Assembly: GCA_965370435.1 (NCBI GenBank)
Contig: CBDUUP010000048.1
Span: forward strand, 1-16,828
Reading direction: 5' to 3'
Length of the DNA stretch: 16,828 bases
DNA from: CBDUUP01 sp965370435
Lineage (GTDB): Bacteria > Chloroflexota > Anaerolineae > Anaerolineales > UBA11579
Part shown: positions 12,325 through 16,828 of the stretch, one piece after another
How positions within the stretch are numbered: position 1 is the first letter of the stretch
Layout: every line of letters begins with the position of its first letter
Translations under genes and position numbers: made by a program
The notes under the pieces: model-generated
Told to the model about the DNA's origin: nothing
The model's database searches: none
What the model saw: the letters and a program-made list of their open reading frames with translations, nothing else

Positions 12325-14298
12325 ATGCAGTGCCATGACACATCCACGCCCACCGTGACCGCCCGGAATGGCAGCGTCGCCCTGGTGGGCCATCCCAATG
12401 TGGGGAAATCAGTGTTATTCCAGCAGTTGACCGGACGTCAAGTTGTAGTCTCCAACTACCCCGGCACTACCGTGGAGGTCACCCGAGGCGAGGCCCGTGC
12501 CCTGCCGGAAACCGTGGTGGTGGACACGCCCGGCGTCATCACCCTTCCCCCCCACACCGAAGACGAAATCGTCACCCAGAAGGTGCTGCTCCAGGAACCG
12601 CTAAAAGCCATCTTGCAGGTGGGGGACGCCAAGAACCTGCGCCGGACCCTCTTGCTCACCGTGCAGCTTGCCGAAATGGGGCTGCCGATGGTGTTAGTTT
12701 TGAACATGATGGACGAAGCCCGGTCGCGAGGCGTGGTGGTTGACCATCGCGGTCTCTCGGAGACTCTGGCTTTGCCGGTCATCCCTACCGTCGCCATCCG
12801 GGGCCGGGGCGTTGACGACCTGACCGCCGCCATTGAAAACGCGCCTCCCGCTCAATTGGGTCTGGCGTATCCTCCCGAAATCGAGGCCGCGGTGGAAGCG
12901 GTCTGTGTCCGCCTGCCGGAGACCAATATTGCCCCGCGAGCCGTGGCGCTGCTGTGGTTGAGCGGCGACCCGGTGGCCCAGGCCTGGCTCGAAGAACGCC
13001 TGGACACAGACGCGCTTCAAGAAATGACCGGACAGCGCGACCTCCTGGAACAGACCCTCGGCGAACCGGTTTTGGCGGCCATCCAGAGTACCCGGCTGGC
13101 TTACGTCGAAGAGACCGCCTCGGCCGTGATCCTGGAATCTGGCGAGGCGGCGGGCGGCTGGGCCAACCTCTTAGGGCGGTTGACCACCCATCCCTGGTGG
13201 GGGCTGCCCATATTGGCAGTTGTGCTATATGCGCTCTTTTGGTTCGTGGGCGTTTTCGGCGCGCAGACGTTGGTGGGCTTGTTGGAAGTCAACTTGTTCG
13301 GAGAGATCATCAATCCCTGGATAGATGGCGTTGTGAATCAGCTGCTGCCGTTTCCCCTCCTGGCTGATTTCCTGGTGGGAGACTACGGCCTGTGGACGAT
13401 GGGGGTGACCTACGCTCTGGCCTTGATCCTGCCCATCGTGACCACTTTCTTCCTGGCCTTTGGCATTATGGAAGATTCGGGGTATTTGCCCCGCCTGGCC
13501 GCCTTGAGCAACCGCATGTTCAAAGCGATGGGATTGAACGGTAAAGCCGTCCTGCCTATGGTGTTGGGCCTGGGCTGCGTGACTATGGCGACCCTGACCA
13601 CCCGCACCCTGGAGAACAAGCGGGAACGATTCCTGGTGACGCTGCTGCTGGCTCTGGCGGTGCCATGCTCGGCCCAATTAGGGGTGGTGATGGGTATGTT
13701 GGCGGGGATTTCGCTTTCGGCCACCCTGATATGGGGCGGCGTGATGATGGTTGTGCTGTTGGCGGTAGGCTGGCTGGCCGCCAAGCTGACCCCCGGAGAG
13801 CGCTCAACGCTGCTGGTGGAACTGCCTCCCCTGCGTTGGCCGATGTTCTCCAACGTGCTGTTCAAGACCCTGGCTCGCCTGGAATGGTATCTCAAAGAAG
13901 TGATGCCCTTGTTCCTCCTGGGCGCTGCGCTGATGTTTGGCTTGGAGAAGCTGGGCATCCTCCCCTGGTTGATACGCGCCGGGGAGCCGGTGACCGCCGG
14001 GTGGCTGGGATTGCCTCCCGAAGCCAGCGCCGCTTTTCTGTTAGGATTTTTGCGCCGGGATTTCGGGGCCACCGGCCTGTTCATCATGGCCTCCCAGGGG
14101 TTGTTGTCGCCGCTTCAGGTAGTGGTGTCTATGGTGACCATCACGTTATTCATCCCCTGCATCGCCAGCGTGATGATTATCGCCAAAGAGCGGGGTTGGC
14201 GCACCGCGGTGGGGATGATGGCGCTGATCCTGCCGCTGGCCTTCGGGATCGGCGGGGTGTTGAATAAAATATTGCTGGCTGTGGGGTGGGGAACGTGA
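12325..14298 (+). CDS. feoB: Ferrous iron transporter FeoB
   Basis: This 657-residue inner-membrane Fe(II) transporter has a cytoplasmic G-protein domain: G1 GHPNVGKS 22-29, G2 region NYPGTTVE 44-51, G3 DTPG 67-70, G4 NMMD 127-130 and a G5-like VAIRG 156-160. A helical segment follows (about 175-285). The membrane part (from about 288) has two Gate-type halves with GYLPRLA (about 385), PMVLGLGCVTMATLTTRTLENKRE region (about 411), PCSAQL (about 446) and FLRRDFGATGLF (about 575). The common GCxVP Gate motif reads GLGCVT here. The length is at the short end for FeoB. It begins 18 bases after the repressor stop. GAGGAG lies 11 bases upstream, slightly far. It overlaps the next gene by four bases, so co-translation is likely. 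Confidence 0.95.
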   Translation: MQCHDTSTPTVTARNGSVALVGHPNVGKSVLFQQLTGRQVVVSNYPGTTVEVTRGEARALPETVVVDTPGVITLPPHTEDEIVTQKVLLQEPLKAILQVGDAKNLRRTLLLTVQLAEMGLPMVLVLNMMDEARSRGVVVDHRGLSETLALPVIPTVAIRGRGVDDLTAAIENAPPAQLGLAYPPEIEAAVEAVCVRLPETNIAPRAVALLWLSGDPVAQAWLEERLDTDALQEMTGQRDLLEQTLGEPVLAAIQSTRLAYVEETASAVILESGEAAGGWANLLGRLTTHPWWGLPILAVVLYALFWFVGVFGAQTLVGLLEVNLFGEIINPWIDGVVNQLLPFPLLADFLVGDYGLWTMGVTYALALILPIVTTFFLAFGIMEDSGYLPRLAALSNRMFKAMGLNGKAVLPMVLGLGCVTMATLTTRTLENKRERFLVTLLLALAVPCSAQLGVVMGMLAGISLSATLIWGGVMMVVLLAVGWLAAKLTPGERSTLLVELPPLRWPMFSNVLFKTLARLEWYLKEVMPLFLLGAALMFGLEKLGILPWLIRAGEPVTAGWLGLPPEASAAFLLGFLRRDFGATGLFIMASQGLLSPLQVVVSMVTITLFIPCIASVMIIAKERGWRTAVGMMALILPLAFGIGGVLNKILLAVGWGT

Positions 14299-14501
14299 AG
14301 ACCATCACCTGCGCCATGTGCGGGCATGAATTTGACCCCGCCGGACACCAACGCTGCTCGTCCTGTCCGATCCAGAAAGGGTGCCAGTTGGTGTGCTGCC
14401 CCGAATGCGGCTACGAGACCATCAACATCCATCAGTCCCGATTAGTCCAGATGATCGCCAAATTCTTCCCTCAGGAGAGGCCCAAAGATGCCCAACGATA
14501 A
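14295..14501 (+). CDS. Small 8-cysteine protein in the feo operon
   Basis: This 68-residue soluble protein begins at a GTG that overlaps the feoB stop (GTGA), with GGGGA just upstream. Another GTG three codons earlier is possible. Eight cysteines occur as C6-x2-C9, C21-x2-C24, C30, C34-C35 and C38 (CAMCGHEFD, RCSSCPIQKGCQLVCCPECGYE), plus several histidines. This looks like a zinc ribbon or iron-sulphur binding fold. The C-terminal third is helical and basic. It is neither FeoC (a winged-helix protein) nor the FeoB-associated Cys-rich membrane protein, since no TM segment is present. The position between feoB and feoA, with overlaps on both sides, argues for a role in FeoB assembly, iron handling or sensing. 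I do not know an established name. Confidence 0.8.
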   Translation: MKTITCAMCGHEFDPAGHQRCSSCPIQKGCQLVCCPECGYETINIHQSRLVQMIAKFFPQERPKDAQR

Positions 14502-14823
14502 CCCCAGCCCGCGCCATAGAGTCTGGCGCAAATTCCGCCGGAGAGACCTTCACCGAGTCACGCCTGAGATGCAGGAACTCACCCTGGCCGAAGTCCCGGT
14601 CGGGTGCGAGGCGGAGGTGGTCGGGTTCAACCCTCACATCCCCTCCAACCGGCGCGACCACCTGCAAGCCTATGGAGTGAGGCCGGGCCAATGCCTGAAG
14701 GTGGTGCAGCATTCCCCCGTCACCGTGGTCCGCGTGGAACACACCGAACTGGCGTTGGAAACCTCATTGGCGAGAGAGATACGTATGAGATTTTTACCCT
14801 CAGAAACAGATTTCACAGTATAA
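14488..14823 (+). CDS. feoA: FeoA-domain protein
   Basis: FeoA proteins are small SH3-like partners that support FeoB function. This one has 111 residues: a basic N-terminal extension (about 1-28, rich in Arg) not usual for FeoA, then the domain (about 31-102) with LTLAEVPVGCEAEVVGF, YGVRPGQCLKVVQHSP and VVRVEHTELALETSLAREIRM. Its ATG lies 14 bases inside the preceding gene, with AGGAGAGG seven bases upstream. It is the last gene of the operon. A hairpin terminator starts one base after its stop. Having feoA after feoB is the reverse of the E. coli order, and the repressor gene also ends in a FeoA-like domain. Confidence 0.9.
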   Translation: MPNDNPSPRHRVWRKFRRRDLHRVTPEMQELTLAEVPVGCEAEVVGFNPHIPSNRRDHLQAYGVRPGQCLKVVQHSPVTVVRVEHTELALETSLAREIRMRFLPSETDFTV

Positions 14824-14824
14824 A

Positions 14825-14855
14825 AAACGTTGGAAGGTTGAACGTTCTAACGTTT
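14825..14855. terminator. Bidirectional terminator between feoA and the surface-protein gene
   Basis: An 11-bp stem (14825-14835 with 14845-14855, one G-U pair) encloses a 9-base loop. AAAAAA at 14822-14827 gives a six-T run for minus-strand transcripts. The plus-strand side continues TTTCATT. The stem touches the feoA stop on one side and the first base of the other gene's stop on the other. Confidence 0.6.
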
Positions 14856-15560
14856 CATTGTCCATCCCAATCTCCGGTGATGGGGGTAAGGCCGACGTTG
14901 CCATAAGAGAATTTGATATCTGCTGGGCCGAGATCATTGGTATTGCGTAGCAGGAATTTCCCGTTTTTGTAAATACCCAGTGTATCCACGCCGTCACTGT
15001 TCCAGTCGCCGACGATAGCGGTTACATTTTTTAAGGCGTTTTGGGAGAGGGTGATGTCAGCAGTGCCTGCGCTGTTGCTGTTGCGGAGTTGGATTATGCC
15101 ATTGACTGAGTCGTGGACGCCGATAGTGTCTATCCCGTCGCCATCCCAATCGCCAGTGATAGGCGTTAAACCAGGGTCGCCAAAAGTGAATGTCAGGTCG
15201 AATGTGCCAATGGAATTACTGTTGCGCAGGTAAAAAGTGTCATTCTTATAGATGCCGATGGTATCTACCCCGTCGCCGTCCCAATCTCCGGTCAGAGGCA
15301 GCGCGCCTACGAGAAAGTTATGGGTGAGGATTATATCAGCCGGGCCGGAGTTGTTAGCGTTACGCAAGCGGAACTCGCCGTTGATGGGATCGAAGACACC
15401 GATGCTGTCCGTCCCATCCCCGTCCCAGTCTCCGGTGATGGGGATCCCGCCGGTGATGTCGGTGGCGAAGGTGAAATCCAGATCGGGCAGGCCCGCGTCG
15501 TTGGTGTTGCGCAGCTTAAAGCGTCCAGTCAAGGGATTGAAGGTGCCGATGGTGTCGGAG
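14855..15560 (-). repeat. Five coding repeats, GDWDGDGxDTIG type
   Basis: Five units of 43-50 residues share xDTIG, LRNxNxxG and GDWDGDG landmarks. The last unit stops at GDWDGQ, so the array ends just as a sixth unit would begin. Such units resemble FG-GAP/VCBS-type beta repeats and are frequent in exported Chloroflexota proteins. Confidence 0.75.
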
Positions 15561-16828
15561 CCAATTATGGGCGTTGGCGTAGGTGTAGGTGTATAGGTAG
15601 ATGTAGGCGTATCTGTTGGAGTAGAAGTCGGGGTGTTGGTTGGTGTAGGGGTGTCTGTTGGGGTATCTGTCGGCGTAGGTGTATTGGTGGATGTCGGCGT
15701 GTCAGTTGGAGTATTAGTTGGGGTGTCTGTCGGTGTCGGGGTGTTTGTTGGTGTATCGGTCGGTGTAGGAGTGTCTGTTGGGGTATCTGTTGGCGTAGGA
15801 GTATTTGTGGATGTAGCCGTTGCAGTTGGAGTATTAGTTGGGGTGGAAGTTGGGGTAGGGGTGTCTGTTGGTGTATCGGTTGGCGCAGGAGTATCTGTAG
15901 GGATCTTTGTTGGCGTAGGCGTGGCGATAAGGGTGAATCGCATGGCGCTAAATGAAACCGTGCGTGAGAGATTGGCTTCACCATTCAGGTCTACTAGCTT
16001 GACTTTACCGCTGGTACCGACGATGAAATAATAATTTCCCAGATTTAACCAATCTGCGAATAGTGGCTTTTGGTTTCGCGACACAGTGGTTTGACCGTTT
16101 GCATGATAGATCGTATAGCGAGCATCAGATGTGTCCCAATCAATGGTTAGGGTTGGGCATTGCCAATAGGTTCTCGTGTGTGATGGAATATAGGCTTCTA
16201 CTTTATATTTACCTTCAATCGTTATGTTAGGTCTCCAATCAGCCCAATTGGTCGATTGCGACGGTTGGTTGGTATTCAGGGTAAGGTAAGCGTATTGTCC
16301 GCCGTAACCGGGGATTCGGTGCCAGGCAGTTACACACATATCACCTGTATAGGAAGGATGGAGCGACGGTGGATTTACTATCACGGTGGATGAAGGGGGG
16401 GAACTACAGGAAGCAGTGCTGTTTTGTGAAGCAGGTGTTAGCGCGCCGCCAGTTGGAATTGCTCCTTCAACAAAAGAAATCGCCGTGTATGCACTACCTA
16501 ACGGATCACCGAGAGGAAAATTGGTTGGCGAGGTATGGACATTGAAGTGAAGGGCGGGGCCAGTTGTCCAACCAGTGTCTCCGCTTTTTGCTAGGCAATC
16601 TCCCTGACTCACTTGCGCTCCTTCCGGGACCATGAAGGTATTGGCCTTTAAATGGAGATAGAAGCCATAAGTTCCGTCTGTGTGGGTTATGCGAACGTAG
16701 TACGCGCCGTATATGCCAATGGCGTTGTGCGCTGTTCCGCCGCGGGCGGCCCGCACTAGGGGTCCGACTGGTGGCTGGAAGTCATAATGTTTATTGTAAT
16801 CTTGATAAACAGCATACTTTACCCCACC
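14855..16828 (-). CDS. Mosaic surface protein: degenerate M23, golvesin-like domain, Thr-Pro linker, GDWDGDG repeats (5' end missing)
   Basis: The frame is open to the window edge, so the N-terminus is missing. 657 residues are visible. Order: a LytM/M23 peptidase-like domain (about 1-103: HYDFQPPVGPLVRAARGG, YGFYLHLK, SGDTGWTTGPALHF), a golvesin-like carbohydrate-binding-type domain (about 155-302: W..LGNYYF, then AMRFTLI), a Thr-Pro linker (about 302-421) and five repeats of 43-50 residues (about 422-657), each with xDTIGxxxxxxGxFxLRNxNxxG and ending GDWDGDG. The M23 catalytic set is incomplete: Asn12 replaces the first HxxxD histidine (unless His14 substitutes), and Ala92 replaces the first His of HxH, while Asp16, His59 and His94 remain. 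It is probably an exported binding protein rather than an active hydrolase. Asp-rich loops in the repeats may bind calcium. Confidence 0.85.
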   Translation of the reverse strand, partial: GGVKYAVYQDYNKHYDFQPPVGPLVRAARGGTAHNAIGIYGAYYVRITHTDGTYGFYLHLKANTFMVPEGAQVSQGDCLAKSGDTGWTTGPALHFNVHTSPTNFPLGDPLGSAYTAISFVEGAIPTGGALTPASQNSTASCSSPPSSTVIVNPPSLHPSYTGDMCVTAWHRIPGYGGQYAYLTLNTNQPSQSTNWADWRPNITIEGKYKVEAYIPSHTRTYWQCPTLTIDWDTSDARYTIYHANGQTTVSRNQKPLFADWLNLGNYYFIVGTSGKVKLVDLNGEANLSRTVSFSAMRFTLIATPTPTKIPTDTPAPTDTPTDTPTPTSTPTNTPTATATSTNTPTPTDTPTDTPTPTDTPTNTPTPTDTPTNTPTDTPTSTNTPTPTDTPTDTPTPTNTPTSTPTDTPTSTYTPTPTPTPIIGSDTIGTFNPLTGRFKLRNTNDAGLPDLDFTFATDITGGIPITGDWDGDGTDSIGVFDPINGEFRLRNANNSGPADIILTHNFLVGALPLTGDWDGDGVDTIGIYKNDTFYLRNSNSIGTFDLTFTFGDPGLTPITGDWDGDGIDTIGVHDSVNGIIQLRNSNSAGTADITLSQNALKNVTAIVGDWNSDGVDTLGIYKNGKFLLRNTNDLGPADIKFSYGNVGLTPITGDWDGQ
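15560..15930 (-). repeat. Low-complexity Thr-Pro linker repeat (TPTDTPTNTP)
   Basis: About 120 residues are built from TPT, DTP and NTP units, with occasional Ser, Ala and Val. Codon choice varies between units, so it is not a recent exact duplication. It is a typical extended spacer in exported Chloroflexota proteins, possibly glycosylated. Confidence 0.85.

Noticed and set aside
15560..15930. Tandem repeat resembling a CRISPR or minisatellite array
   Set aside because: There are no constant repeats with unique spacers. The periodicity is that of Thr-Pro codons in an open frame.
15320..16031. Plus-strand frames rich in Val-Gly or Cys-Arg over the linker
   Set aside because: They are artefacts of the Thr-Pro codon repeat read from the opposite strand.
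16754..16756. GTG as the start of the M23-like surface protein
   Set aside because: The frame stays open to the window edge and encodes further M23 sequence (HYDFQPPVG), so the true start is outside the window.

Overview
This window looks like a chromosomal segment of a Chloroflexota bacterium, most likely class Anaerolineae. That assignment is inferred from three things: a surface protein with a long Thr-Pro linker (TPTDTPTNTP type) and GDWDGDGxDTIG repeats, intergenic palindromic repeats of the kind common in that class, and the overall gene content. There are no rRNA or tRNA genes, CRISPR arrays, transposase genes or phage genes. Fourteen protein genes are supported. One of them (the M23-like surface protein) runs off the right edge.

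Layout, left to right. (1) At 1-146 lies a MITE-like element with terminal inverted repeats. It is followed by a terminator and a minus-strand cupredoxin lipoprotein gene (212-718). (2) Divergent from that gene is a plus-strand two-component pair, a NarL-type histidine kinase and its response regulator (956-3002), with overlapping stop and start. (3) A minus-strand block follows, in transcription order: LytR-CpsA-Psr protein (7716-6262), RecD2-type helicase (6121-3938), a Coa1-family membrane protein (3868-3437), and a HigA-type antitoxin without a visible toxin (3385-3086). (4) A 332-base gap (7717-8048) holds a 151-bp MITE with 13-bp terminal repeats and a 9-bp target duplication. (5) Plus-strand genes follow for an ABC-F translation factor (8049-10049) and a membrane-anchored solute-binding protein (10089-11411). 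(6) After two inverted repeats comes a compact ferrous-iron uptake operon (11635-14823): a DtxR/IdeR-type repressor, FeoB, an 8-cysteine mini-protein and FeoA. An inverted-repeat operator precedes it and a hairpin terminator closes it. (7) The right end (14855-16828, minus) is a mosaic surface protein: degenerate M23 domain, golvesin-like domain, Thr-Pro linker and five beta-type repeats.

The iron operon is the clearest functional unit. The repressor carries the residues of an iron-type sensor, its presumed operator straddles the promoter, and the genes overlap so that FeoB, the Cys-rich protein and FeoA would be made together. The Cys-rich protein occupies the place where other bacteria carry FeoC or similar accessory proteins. 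The most unusual non-coding signal is shared by three intergenic repeats (1-146, 7772-7922, 11467-11502). Each carries two AACCT-n-AGGT imperfect palindromes in inverted orientation. The cores differ between elements but remain nearly or exactly complementary within each element.
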